Shown here piece by piece: positions 30,755 through 41,379 of a stretch of 64,000 bases of DNA; the first letter of the stretch is position 1; the number at the start of each line of letters is the position of its first letter. This stretch comes from Paralithodes platypus (lineage: Eukaryota; Arthropoda; Malacostraca; Decapoda; Lithodidae). Below the pieces are notes generated by a model. That model worked only from the letters and a program-made list of their open reading frames with translations, was not told the origin of the DNA and searched no databases. Where the stretch lies: assembly GCA_032716605.1 (NCBI GenBank), contig CM064502.1, forward strand, positions 37,634,895 to 37,698,894, given 5' to 3'. Made by a program: the position numbers and the translations under genes.

Positions 30755-31433
30755 CAACCTGTTTGACGTTGGCAACTCCTGAACTTCACAACAACAATGG
30801 CGGGGGTAGAGGAGGCTTGACTGTGAACCTCCTCATAATGACGATAATTTCACGATGATTTGGCCTTTACAGTAGCCTTTAGTTATATCTATTGAACTCT
30901 GTCATGTATACAGAGGTATTCATAGCATTAGTAGTACAAAGTAGGGGTTATTACAAATTAATAGGTACCCTCCCATTTTCTTTTGCGAATGTGCTGCCAT
31001 CTCGCGTGTGCCCGGATCACTATTTTCGAACTGTGATGTCACTCCTTCAACTCATTACTTCTATCATCCTCGGGGCTAGGTTAGACTGGTCATAGATAGA
31101 GTTGAAAGCGTGACGTCACAAATCTGAAAATAGTGATTCGCGTGTTCGAGAGATGGCAGCACGATCGCGAAAGAAAATGGGAGGGTCCCTATTAATTTTT
31201 AATAATCCCTACCTTGTACTAATAACGCTATGAATAATCAAATCAACATTATCCAGAGAATCTGTAAACATGACAGAGTTCAATAGAAATAAGTAGAAGC
31301 TAGTGTAAAGGCCAAATCATCGTGAAATTGTCATTATTAGGAGGAGTTTCACAGGTAAGCCTCCTCCACACCCCACCATTATTGTTGACTGGGAGATTAG
31401 GAAGTTGTCAAAGTCAAACGTCAACACAGGTTG
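30755..31433. mobile_element. Foldback element 2 (about 680 bp, arms about 310 bp)
   Basis: Left end CAACCTGTTTGACGTT pairs with right end AACGTCAACACAGGTTG. Inner arm blocks such as TTTCACGATGATTTGGCC (about 30850) and its complement (about 31310), and GTGATGTCAC / GTGACGTCAC near the middle, confirm a long imperfect inverted repeat around a loop near 31060-31100. No coding potential. Confidence 0.78.
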
Positions 31434-31689
31434 TAATTTTTTTTTTTAATTATTAAGGTGACATTTACAATGTGGTGTACAATCTATCTTATTCTAGTTA
31501 CATTATAGTGTATCTTATTGTACCAGTACCTCCCTACAATCAACCTAGTTGTTCCCAAATTCGGCCCTCCGCCACAACCATTTCAAAGTCCAGGTCTCTC
31601 ACTGTTGTCCTCTGTAGCGGGGAGGACCTTGTACCCCTGAGACATAGGAGTGCAGACCTGAGAAGAGAGAAAGAGAGCCAGCATATCAT

Positions 31690-32190
31690 CCAAATTATGA
31701 CTTGGCTTCTATGCTGGTGCTTTTTCTCCGATATTTATTTCCTCCCGACGATGAGAAGACCAGAGGAGTAAAGCTTCCTTGATCCCTGTTTAAAATTCTT
31801 TCTTCATAAGTGCGTTTTTTCTCACTTTCGTTTCTCAAGTATGCCGCCTTGTGTCCTCGCTCACGATATGTTTGTGCTCTTGGGTTGAAGATTCTAATGT
31901 CGAAAAAAGCCTGTTGTCCCCTCGTCCAAAAACCTCGAGCACTTACGTCCACTCTTGCTTCATTTGAAGTATTTGCAGTATTGTGGGCCAAGCGCTGTCC
32001 GTCCATTGGCAGAAGTTCCGGTTCGATTCTGACATCATGGCACACCTCATCCAGCATTTGTGCAGTGATGTCTCGTACTTCATCATGCCGGATACAGATG
32101 AATCCTCACAGGTTGTACACTCACACAACGACTCACCAAAATGTCTTGGTCCACGACCTGACACTTTCACTATTACTTTTTGCAACATTC
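31690..32190 (-). pseudogene. Decayed conserved domain of a multicopy invertebrate protein
   Basis: In two minus-strand frames the sequence reads CIRHDEVRDITAQ and then LDEVCHDVRIEPELLPMDGQ, DVSARGFWTRGQQAFFDIRI, FNPRAQTY, GSFTPLVFSSSGG. I know this block from repeated, probably retroelement-linked, proteins of many invertebrates, but I cannot name its function. A frameshift near 32050-32100 splits it, and the C-terminus is cut at 31695. It is not an intact gene. Confidence 0.6.
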
Positions 32191-32335
32191 GTGGCCTTTC
32201 CTTTAACCCCTACTGTACCATAGGGTACTACCATAAAGGTCCTCCCCCCCCCCACCCCCGTCCCTAGAAATGTGGCCAAAATGGCAAGATATAACAACCT
32301 CCTACTTCAAAAGATGGAGGAATACTGACTCTCCC

Positions 32336-32430
32336 AGCCTGTAAAGGCTTGGATATAAGCTGAGAAGTGTTGCCAACTCTAGAGCAGTGCTCAAACGATT
32401 GTGGTACCAGGCACTGCCTGATGCTGGCAG
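32336..32430. repeat. Dispersed repeat shared with 7605-7700
   Basis: See 7605-7700; same strand, about 90 bp. It is followed by a short duplicated stretch (ACTGACGGCT.TCTGTCGTCG, at about 32450 and 32504). Confidence 0.7.
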
Positions 32431-32529
32431 TTACAAGGATCGTATATTACTGACGGCTTTCTGTCGTCGCTGGGACTGGGGAGTGATTTATATACTGACG
32501 GCTCTCTGTCGTCGCTGGAACTGAACGGG

Positions 32530-33285
32530 TTGAGAAGACCGACCACTGTTTAGGCTTAAAAAGCTCGAAATCCTGAAAATGCCATGAGGTGTTTACTCAA
32601 TATCCCTTCATAAGCCAGTGAAATGTTATTAGTGAAAACCCATTAGATTTTTGTTTCTGTTTTTGTATTTTCCAAACTTTTCCTGTATTTCTAAAATCTT
32701 TATATAGCAAAATTTGAAATTGACAGGCTCAGTAACTACTGGTCGTACGAGGATCGTACATACATAAATGGAGCGTAAAATATTCTACAACCTCCCAAAA
32801 GCTTTATCTTCTACTCTGCCGTGTTCCTGCGTAAAATATTGTAAACAAAATAACAAAAGTTAAAAATGTTCACCTAATTACCTTAGACTTTGACATGTTT
32901 TTCTCAAAAAGTAATTTGGTAACTTTGAGATCTTAATAAGTCAGTTATTATTGGGCCTCCAGGAATGTTTTATATACCATTGTAAAGTGCACAGGCAACT
33001 CTACAATATCTGTAAATTCGATTTACTCTAACCAACTTTGTTTATTTGCAGCATGTTGTCAAAGTCGTAAAATTCTACAAAATAATTTCACCTTTAATTC
33101 ATAATCACCTAAATACAAAAATACACAAAATATATAAACAGTTTTCTACAGAAACTAGATACACCTTTTGTGAGTTGTTTGATCACATAAACCAGGTGCT
33201 ATGGGGATTTCTGTAGGAGTTATATGCGTTTTAGTAGTGCTATAGTTTTTAACCTTTGTTTGCCTAAATTGAAATAAAAACGCAA

Positions 33286-33286
<1 letters not shown>
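32530..33286. other. No recognisable gene
   Basis: AT-rich with no long frame. A TA array occupies 33287-33321. Confidence 0.5.
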
Positions 33287-33325
<39 letters not shown>

Positions 33326-33399
33326 CTTGACCTAGTTTTACAGTCACATACGCCTGTGCTATATTGCATTTAAATTGAAATTAAGACCTGGAAGTTGGG

Positions 33400-33503
33400 G
33401 GGAGGGGCGTCGACTGACTGGGGACAGAGGTGCATGGGGGCGGTTCGTTCGTGGCCACCCCTTCGGGGATCGCGGCGTCAGGCAATAGATAGATAGATAG
33501 ATA
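33400..33503 (+). mobile_element. Short LINE-E 3'-end insertion with target duplication
   Basis: It corresponds to the last 100 bp of LINE-E (GGGGCGTCGACTGACTGGGG to GGCAATAGATAGATAG). It is flanked by the 9-mer GAAGTTGGG at 33391-33399 and 33504-33512, a good target-site duplication, although the first bases could partly belong to the LINE. Confidence 0.8.
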
Positions 33504-33529
33504 GAAGTTGGGTAATAAACAGGGCGGTC

Positions 33530-34050
33530 CACTTAACTTCTACTTTGTTGAAAACCATCTCTCCTCTGTCAACCCTGATCTTCTCTTTCTCACCGAAACT
33601 CAGTTGTCTAGGACTACTGACAGCAAAACCCTTCTCTATACCATCCTATTATCTCTATCCTAGTTTCAAAGCCAATGGTGGATGTTGTTTATACGTACAC
33701 AACAAACTCACTTACTCTTGTATTCCCGACTTCAACTCCTCTGAATTTTCAACTTAATAGCTCAAACTATCCTGTCACTCTCATACTAACTATTTATGTG
33801 CTGTCTATCTTTCCCCGAACAGTACTCTACTGAATTTCCCAAATTCTTTGACCATCTAAGCTCTAAAGTGGAACACATCATATCCATCTCTCCTTTCTCA
33901 GAAGTCTCCTTCTTAGGAGATTTCAACGTTCACCACCGCCAATGGCTCTCCTCTCATTCCACTGACCAACCTGGTGAACAAGCCTACATATTTTCCTCAC
34001 AGAGTGCTGAACGCATTACCGAGGTAATCCTTTTGGGCATGGAGGCATAA
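33530..34050 (+). pseudogene. LINE-J endonuclease domain (broken)
   Basis: The apurinic/apyrimidinic-type endonuclease is read in shifted frames: a LLFLTETQLS-like stretch near 33575 in one frame and EVSFLGDFNVHHRQWLSS (frame 33796-34050) in another. The Glu of TETQ and the Asp/Asn of GDFNVH are catalytic in this family. At least two frameshifts occur, and the C-terminal SDH motif is not found. Confidence 0.65.
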
Positions 34051-34427
34051 ATTCAATTTTCTTTCTCTCAGACTAATGCAAACAAATATTGGCTTACTCA
34101 CGCTTGTTCTACTGCTGTCCACAATAAGGGGGAAGCATTCAAACGGTACTGACACCTTAACACTCAAGAATCTCATTCTTCCTATGTTGCTGCCCGGAAT
34201 CAAGCCAAATCTGTTCTTCGACTTGCCAAACACTCTTTCATCAATAATAAATGCACTGAACTATCCAAATCTAGCTCTTCCCAAGCTTTCTGGCATCTAG
34301 CCAAAAATCTCTCCAACAATTTTTCTTCCTCGTCTTTCTCTCCCTTTTCCACTTTGATGGCACAACCATCACTTTTTCCTCTGTCAAAGATGAACTCTTT
34401 GTTCAAACTTTTGCTAGAAACTCCACC

Positions 34428-34843
34428 TTGGATGATTCTGGTGTTATTCCTCCCTCTCCACCCCCCTCTTTCCTACTTATGCCTAATATCCTAATCTCTT
34501 CTAAAGATGTATTTTCTACCCTCTCTGAGCTTAATACTAAGAAGGCGTATAGTCCGGATAGTGTTCCTCCTGTTGTGCTAAAAAACTGTGCTTCCGTGCT
34601 GACTCCCTGCCTAGGCAAACTCTTTCGTCTCTGTCTCTCCTCTAACGTCTTCCCCTCTTGCTGGAAGTTTGCTCTCATTCAACCTGTCCCAAAGAAGGGT
34701 GACCGCTCTCAACCCTCCAACTATCGTCCAATTGCTCTCATCTCTTGTATCTCTAAAGTTTTTAAAACTATTCTTGCTTCCTATTTCCTTACGCATTTCT
34801 CTTCTCATAACCTACTCTAAGATCGCCAGTATAGCTTCATTAA
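34428..34843 (+). pseudogene. LINE-J RT, N-terminal part
   Basis: The frame holds IPPSPPPSFLLMPNI, LNTKKAYSPDSVPPVVLK, LGKLFRLCLSSNVFPSCWK, LIQPVPKKGDRSQPSNYRPI and ALISCISKVFKTI. These are RT motifs 0 to 2 of Jockey-group LINEs. A stop at 34818 is followed by DRQYSF in the same region, and the sequence is then cut at TTAA (34840-34843) by element A. Confidence 0.78.
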
Positions 34844-35443
34844 CCCGGCAACGGCGAGAAAGCTCATAAGAAGTTTTACTGGGCGAGGGCGGCAAAGCTC
34901 TTAAGAAGGAGGCCTAAAAAAAACATTTAAACGGCCCCAGTAGCACTAAACAATTTTTTTTTTTTTTTTCCCTATACCTCATATCACTCCTCCACATCCC
35001 CTCCTTCCTCCCTTTCCCCTCCCCCTTCAATTATCACCTATTTTCCCTGTTATTCCCTAATTCGTTGGTATATTTTTGTGCTAACATTAGCAAACTGTGT
35101 GGAGGATGTGCTTACGTGCCTAGCGGGTGTGTTACATAACCGAGAGTGTGTATGAGTAGGCTCAGTGTGGCTTGAGGCCTCGTGGAGGGAGGGGTTGCCT
35201 CAATTTGCTCCATAATTCATGAATGGGCTGGTCCATGTATATTCGCGATTTTGACCAGAAAAATTATATTTTCACTTGTGTTATTGTTGTTACAAGTTAC
35301 TATCTTCATAGTGAAGGTAAAATAGGCTCATATGAATAAGTAATAACGATATTTATCGTAAAATGACGATTATAGGCCTGAATGGAGCCTATATGCTCGC
35401 CCATGGGCATCGAGTTTAATACCCCCTGCTCGCCATTTATAGG
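34844..35443 (+). mobile_element. TTAA-flanked DNA element A
   Basis: The 600-bp element is inserted in LINE-J at TTAA (34840-34843); the right target copy reads CTAA (35444-35447), probably a mutated TTAA. Ends are CCCGGCAACGGCGAG and, reversed, GCCTATAAATGGCGAG. It shares with elements B and C the AGGCCTAAAAAAA tract near the left end and AATAACGATATTTATCG near the right. It has no coding frame. Confidence 0.65.
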
Positions 35444-36529
35444 CTAAAGGTCGCTCTACTGGTGATCTTCTTTCATATCTTACTAACTCTTGGTCATCCT
35501 CCTTTCGGGACTTTGGTGAGACCTTTTCTATTGCACTAGACATATCGAAGGCCTTTGATAGAGTCTTGCACAACTCTTTAATTTCTAAGCTACCCTCCTT
35601 TGGCTTCCATCCCTCCATCTGTTCCTTTGTCTCTAATTTCCTTTCCAGCCATTCCATTGCTGCGGTTGTGGATGGTTATCGCTCAATTCCTCATCCTATC
35701 AACACCGGTGTTCCTCAAGGCTCTGTCCTATCTCCCATTCTCTTTCTAATTTTCATAAATATCTTCTCAACTGTACCTCCAGTCCCATCTATTCATACGC
35801 AGACGACTCTACCTTACACTACTCAATTAGTTTTCCTGAACTCCCCAGCCAGCAATCCCTCAGAGACAAACGTAATGAAGCCATGCAACACTTATCTTCT
35901 GATCTAACTACTATTTCCAATTGGGGCAGCGAAAACCTTGTTGCCTTTAATGCTTCCAAAACCCAATATCTTCATCTTACTATCCGTTCAGAACTCCCAG
36001 AGGACTAACCCTTACACTTCAACAATACAAAAATCAATCCTTCATCTTCTCTCAATATTCTCGATGTCTCTTTTTCTTCTGCTCTCACTTGGACGGACCA
36101 TATTACCAGTCTTGCTAAGGCAGCCTCCCAGCAACTGGGTGTACTCAACCGCCTCAAGGGGTTCTATACCCTTCACAGCTTCTTGCTTTGTACAGGGGAA
36201 CAGTGAGTCCTTGTATTGAGTATTGTTCACATGTATGGGGAGGATCCTCTCACACCACACTCCTAGACAAACTAGAAAGGAAAGCCTTTCATATCATTAA
36301 CTCCCGTCCACTCACCAACTCTCTGCAATCTCTCTCTCTTCGCCACAATGTTACATCTCACTCGCTATTCTATCGCTGCTATAATAATCAATGTTCCTCA
36401 GAGCTTTCCCAGTGTATACCTCCTCTACGTAGGGTACGTAATACCTGTCTTGCAACACAATCCCACCCCTACTCTGTGCAAGTCTCCAACCCAAGAGTGA
36501 AACGGTATTCTCAGGCTTTCTTCTATTAA
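35444..36529 (+). pseudogene. LINE-J RT catalytic part and C-terminus
   Basis: After element A the RT continues: GDLLSYLTNSW, SIALDISKAFDRVLHNSL (first Asp), HPINTGVPQGSVLSPILFLI, and YADDSTLHYS near 35790 in a shifted frame (active site). The C-terminal frame 36188-36529 has YRGTVSPCIEYCSHVWGGS, KAFHIINS and QVSNPRVKRYSQAFFY before its stop. At least three frameshifts occur between 35760 and 36190. The 3' UTR (36530-36735) follows. Confidence 0.78.
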
Positions 36530-36739
36530 ACTGCTGAGCTCTGAAACTCTCTCCCAGAATCAGTGTTTCCCTCTTCCTATGACTTATATTGCTTCAAACT
36601 CCGTGTGTCCAGGCATTTTGGTTCAATCGTCCCTTGATTTTAGCCCTCTCACTCTTTCAACTCTGGGGGAGGCACTCGATACAGGCAGTTCTGCATTTTG
36701 TCTTCCTCACTCACATAGAAACCATTTTTTTTTTAGGAA

Positions 36740-37559
36740 GGGTATATGGAAGTCAGAGGGTTAACTGAGATGGTATTTACACTTTTGATGACCACAGATC
36801 CTTCTTAAGTTGTACACAATCGTCTAATGATAGCCAGAAGAAACTATCAAACTTGCGTCCTATTTATCAAGGGGTTAAATTACAATTACGGGATCACACT
36901 TAATTATTATTACAATTACAATTGTGTACTTCAATAATTATATATTCAATTACAAAATGTGTATACTTAATTACATTTCATCTGAATTACAATTACAATT
37001 AGTCCAATCCTGGATACAATAAAACCAAAATTTCCAGTATTATTAATTAAGTGCCATGATCCGATGCGTATAAAAAGAGTGTTGTGTTTACCATGTCCAA
37101 CAAAGAGGAAACAACTGAGTGATAATATATGAAAACGAACTTGATATCAATAGCTATTTACATTTATTTTGTGCACCAATATATCAGGATTCATTATGCT
37201 ATGGCTAATGGACATGGCCGTAAGGATAAAGAGTATCTATGATAATACATTGAATAAAGCCGATTAGATAAGTAAGAATACATTAGAATATGCAATATTA
37301 AGTAGATGGTAAAATACACGAGTACAACAATTAACGAATAATACATGAAAATATTAATAATGCAAGTTCAGCAGAACAATGTAGGAATGTGTTTTTACAT
37401 GCCACATGCAACCATGGTTGAAAATATGATTTAAACACTACTGTTATAGGATATATATATATCATTCTTGGAAAAGTTGGTCTAAGAAGGCATAAGCATT
37501 TCAAGAGAAAAGTAGATAGATTTTACACACTATTCATGTAGTGTGTGCATTTTACAATC
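36740..37559. other. No recognisable gene; AT-rich with ATTACAATTACAATT runs
   Basis: Repeated AATTACAATTAC words at 36880-37015 recall the subterminal sequence of some hAT-type elements, but I could not delimit ends or target duplications. No coding frame. Confidence 0.4.
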
Positions 37560-37562
37560 TGT

Positions 37563-37600
37563 CTGTGTGTGTGTTTGTGTGTCTGTGTTTGTGTGTATAG

Positions 37601-37656
<56 letters not shown>
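37563..37656. repeat. TG microsatellite
   Basis: A nearly uninterrupted GT run, explaining the Cys-Val frames there. Confidence 0.95.
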
Positions 37657-37659
<3 letters not shown>

Positions 37660-37954
37660 TTTATTTATGTATTTATATTTATTTCACCTATATCCCCCAG
37701 CATATTTGGGATACGAATTGTTCCTTGTAACTCCTTATAAATCTTCCTATCTCTCTGCCATTCTTTTATTCCCCACCAAAACTCATCTCCACTCTCGTTC
37801 CTTTTAAGTTCTTCACTCTGGCCCCTCACTCACAGTCTCTCTCTCCCCTCCTCCACCCCACTTTCATTCAGGAACTCTTCTTATTTCGCCTGGTCTGAGA
37901 GGCTCCTTAAGGGGGTAGTGTTAGCTTTTCTGGTCCCCCTTCTTGCTCGTGTTT

Positions 37955-38135
37955 AACCCCATTAGTTTTTATATTCTATGACGTTCCTTCCATTAGTTTG
38001 GCGATTTCAAAACCTTTCACCCCATTTCTTTGTCAATATCAGGACTTTTCGTGCCATTTAGGTGTCGATTTTATTACTAGTGAGCGATAGGAGGAAGTGG
38101 CCTTCGGCCGGGACATTTTTGTTTCGAAAAATTTA
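37955..38135 (+). repeat. Dispersed repeat R
   Basis: CCATTAGTTTGGCGATTT, CCATTTAGGTGTCGATTTTA, GAGCGATAG and GGCCTTCGGCCGGGAC recur at 51585-51775 (+) and 60878-61020 (-), where two copies flank the TIR transposon in inverted orientation. Confidence 0.7.
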
Positions 38136-38414
38136 CAAATTTATCTCGAAGGGGATCTTCTTTTAAGCTTGCTGGAGGTTTAGGGAGCAAACAAAACAAA
38201 TGTATAAACTGTATACCGGTACCAGTAAAAATAAATAATAAATAATTAAGTAAAATAACGTCCCCTTAAAACTCCAGTTAAGAATGCGAACGTAATACGC
38301 AAGTTCAAATGAGCTGAATGACTTTTTCGGTCTAACATTAAAAATCCATTCATAGACCAGACGGTCTTTTTATTATTTTATGTATTATATATATACATTT
38401 TATATTATAGTTAT

Positions 38415-38435
38415 TATTAGTATTAGTATTATTAT

Positions 38436-38478
<43 letters not shown>

Positions 38479-38512
38479 TGTTGTTGTTGTTGTTGTTGTT
38501 GTAGTAGTAGTA
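38415..38512. repeat. TAG/TTG trinucleotide repeats
   Basis: Arrays of AGT and TTG units explain the poly-Ser, poly-Cys and poly-Thr frames. Confidence 0.95.
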
Positions 38513-38684
38513 TATTTTATTTGTTTATTCATTTATATTTTATGTATTTACTATATTTTACTGTTTTTCTTTTGTCACTAATATGGGTCAGTTGACATCC
38601 CCTGAGTTGTCCGGAGTTGTTTATTCGGAATATATATATATTTTCCCATAGTTAAATCAAATGTGTATTTATTTATTTGTTCTA

Positions 38685-39934
38685 TGTGCGAGAGGGAGAC
38701 AAAAGGTAGAACTGCATGTGACGAGTGCCTCCCCCAGTCTTGAAAGAGTGACAGGGCAAAAATCTAGGGATGTTCAAGCCAAAATGCCTGGACACACGGA
38801 GTTTGAAGCAATTTAAGTCATAGGAAGAGGGAAAGACTGATCTGGGAGAGAGTTCCAGAGCTCAGCTGTTGAATCGAAGAAAGATTGAGATTATCGTTTC
38901 ACTCTTGGGTTGGAGAGTTGTACAGAGTAGGGGTGGGATTGTGTGGCAAGACGGGTGCTACGTGCTCTATGAAAAAGGGGTGCTATACAATGAGAGAGCT
39001 CTGAGGAACACTGATTATTGTAATAGCGGTAGAATAGTGAGAGAGATGCAACATTGCGGCGAAGAGAGAGAGACTGCAGAGTGGACGGGAGTTAATGATA
39101 CGGAAGGCTTCCTTTTCTACTTTTTCTAGAATTGCTGTGTGAGAGGATCCTCCCACACGTGTGAAAAACAATCAATACATGGACGCACTGTGCCCATGTA
39201 CAGAGCCAGAAGCTGCGCAGGGGAAAAGAACCCCCGGAAGGGATTGAGCACACCCAGCTTTTGGGAGAGCTATTTTAGCAAGAGTGGTAATATGATCATT
39301 CCAAGAGAGATCAGAAGAAAAAAAGAGACACCAAGATATTAAGAGAAGATTATATGCTACTGAAGAGTAAGTCAACAATTTCTGGAAGGGGGTGACGAGT
39401 AAACAGATGGAGTAATTGAGCTTTGGAAGCATTGAGAGTAACAAGTTTTTCTCTGCCCTAATTAGAGATAGTAGAGACATCAGAAGATAGGTGCTTTATG
39501 GCCTCCTTACATGAGTTTTGGAGTTCCTGCTATGAATGATGTTGTGGAAGGCTAGTTGAATAGTGTAATGTAGAGTCGTCAGCGTATGAATGAATGGGGT
39601 TGGAGGTGCAGTTGAGAAGGTCGTTATGAATAATAGAAAGATAATTAGAGATAGGACAGAACCCTGAGGAACACCGGAGTTGATAGGTTGAGGAAGTGAA
39701 TGGTGGCCATCCACAACCGCAGCTATGGAATGGCCCGTAAGGAAATTAGAGATAAAGGCGCAGATGGAGGGATAAAAACTGAAGGAGGGTAGTTTCGAAA
39801 TGAGGGATTTGTGTCAGACTCTATCGAAGGCTTTCAATATGTCTAGAGCAATAGAAAAAGTCACACCAAAGTCCTGAATGGAGGATGATCAAGAGTTAAT
39901 AAGACAAGAAAGAAGATCACCAGTAGAGCGGCCC
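38685..39934 (-). pseudogene. LINE-J copy (part 1), 3' UTR and C-terminal RT
   Basis: On the minus strand: the 3' UTR (38685-38820), the C-terminal region (38820-39170, with GGSSHTAILEKVEKEAFRII and NSRPL), 39172-39480 (SLAKIALPKAG-like in a shifted frame) and the RT block 39496-39714 (PINSGVPQGSVLSLIIFLLF). The active-site box is lost in frameshifts. The copy is cut at TTAA 39935-39938 by element B and continues at 40564. Confidence 0.75.
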
Positions 39935-39938
39935 TTAA

Positions 39939-40559
39939 CCCGGCAGCTGTAGGAAGACTCTTAAGAGGTTCTACTGGGTGGCTGCGGGAAGACTTAAGAT
40001 TCTAGGCCTAAAAAAAAAAAAAAAAAACGCCCTAGTGGCACTCAAAAAATATCAATTTGTGTTTAGGTGAGATAATTTCCCTTCATTACTTGCTACCGCT
40101 CCTACACATGCGTCCCAACCCCCCCTTTCTCCTCCCCTCCTCAATTATCAGGTATTTTCTCTATTATTCCCGATATTTATCAAGTATTTTCATGGGAGGA
40201 CGGGTGGGAGAGAGAGAAGAGGGTGGAAGAGCGTAACTCCAACCCTACAAGCCAGTCTGAAAGCTCCCCAGGTCTCTCAGTGCCACGCGAGACACAAGAG
40301 AGTGAGGGTGTTAGTGTCACACTGCTCAAGGCCAGATTACTACCGCAGGGCTAAAATATACAATTTTCACCAACCAATTGCTGTTACCACTTGTTTTATT
40401 GGTTTCCCATGTTCATAAGTTCATATTCAAAGTAAAATAGGCACATATGGATAAGTATTGATTATATATATGGTAAATTAACGATTTTAGTGAGGAATGA
40501 ATCAGAATACCTTCGCACCGCGGGCACATTCAAATACCATAGCTGCGCAGTTAAGTGGT
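39939..40559 (+). mobile_element. TTAA-flanked DNA element B
   Basis: The 621-bp element has perfect TTAA on both sides (39935-39938 and 40560-40563) within LINE-J. Ends: CCCGGCAGCTGTAGG on the left and, reversed, CCACTTAACTGCGCAG on the right; the right end resembles CCCGTTAAGTGCGAGG of element C. It shares the AGGCCTAAAAAAA tract and the GTAAATTAACGATTTTAG-type end. No coding frame. Confidence 0.7.
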
Positions 40560-40563
40560 TAAG

Positions 40564-40625
40564 GAAGCCATACTGGCGGTCTGAGTGTAGTGCTTGCCTA
40601 AGTTCAGCATTTTTTAAATCTGGCA
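40564..40625 (-). pseudogene. LINE-J copy (part 2), RT motif fragment
   Basis: The minus strand encodes LHSDRQYGFL, the DRQYGFR motif of the RT that follows directly across the element B insertion. It ends near 40620 against another LINE fragment. Confidence 0.65.
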
Positions 40626-41072
40626 CCAGGATTTTTTTTTCTCCATAGTATAGCTGCAATTAACATCGAACCTAATGATTCTATGGTCATAATTTGACAG
40701 ATGTTCACCTACCTCTAAATTAGTAGCTAAATTGTCATGGGTAGTTATGACAAGGTCAAGAATATTATTTTCACACATTGCTTCCTTTACACACTGATAT
40801 ATGAAACTATCCTCTATGAAATCTATCATTTTGATTCAATTAGCCTTATTTCCGGTGACAAAATTCCATTTTATATTAGGGACATTATAGTCACCAAGAA
40901 GAATACATTTATTGAAAGTTTGATTTAGCATATCGTAAAATAATACATCGTCACTATCCTTGTAGCTTGGTGGTCTGTAAGCTGTTGTAATATGAATCTT
41001 CATTGAGAGAGAGAGTGAAAGTGAGTGAGTGAGTGTGTGAGCTGTGGACATCATTGGCAAATGGGGAAGCAC
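40626..41072 (-). pseudogene. CR1-like LINE endonuclease fragment
   Basis: Minus-strand frames 40836-41072 and 40614-40829 read ITTAYRPPSYKDSDDVLFYD, KCILLGDYNVPNIKW, then DFIEDSFIYQCVKEAM, NNILDLVITTHDNLATNLEV and LSNYDHRIIRFDVN. These match the second half of an endonuclease domain (YRPP; GDFN; LDLvlt; SDH, here Tyr-Asp-His). A stop or small frameshift at 40830 separates the frames. The family differs from LINE-J. Confidence 0.72.
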
Positions 41073-41169
41073 GTGTCAGATTGCATTTGCCACAGAGAAA
41101 AGCCAATCCTTCATAATTTCAAGAAAACTAGATCGACGAACAGGAAAATCTTCTTGTGGATGGGAAGCC

Positions 41170-41372
41170 AAATGTTTCGGGAGGTTGACGATATCAACAT
41201 CTTATGAATAATCCTTGATTCATCTCTCATCTGCAAGAAGAACATTGATGACCTGACAAACAAAGTATCTCGCAAGGTAGCAGGACTTGGACATATACTT
41301 CCCCTGCTTACGCCTGACAGTGCTCTATAGCTGTATAAGGATAGCATGCACTACACACTACCAGAGAAGTTT
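41170..41372 (+). pseudogene. LINE post-RT fragment
   Basis: A plus-strand reading gives LGIILDSSLICKKNIDDLTN and KVSRKVAGLGHILPLLTPD, like the LGV.fD..L.f..HI..l..K.sr block following LINE RT domains. Stops follow. It is truncated by the LTR element at 41380. Confidence 0.5.
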
Positions 41373-41379
41373 TCTGTAT

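Larger units (their letters stand above)
33513..36735 (+). mobile_element. LINE-J, near full-length copy (decayed, split by element A)
   Basis: A Jockey-group LINE on the plus strand with endonuclease (EN), RT, C-terminal region and 3' UTR in order. It is interrupted by a 600-bp TTAA element at 34844-35443. The UTR ends GAAACC followed by T-rich sequence, so no clear poly(A) remains. This copy defines the family for the fragments at 9890, 12098, 12850-17890, 19372, 22893, 27345 and 38685. Confidence 0.82.

Noticed and set aside
36880..37015. hAT-type element suggested by ATTACAATTAC words
   Set aside because: No ends, no 8-bp duplication and no transposase could be found.
38350..38595. Poly-Thr and poly-Ser frames
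   Set aside because: Trinucleotide repeat translated in several frames.
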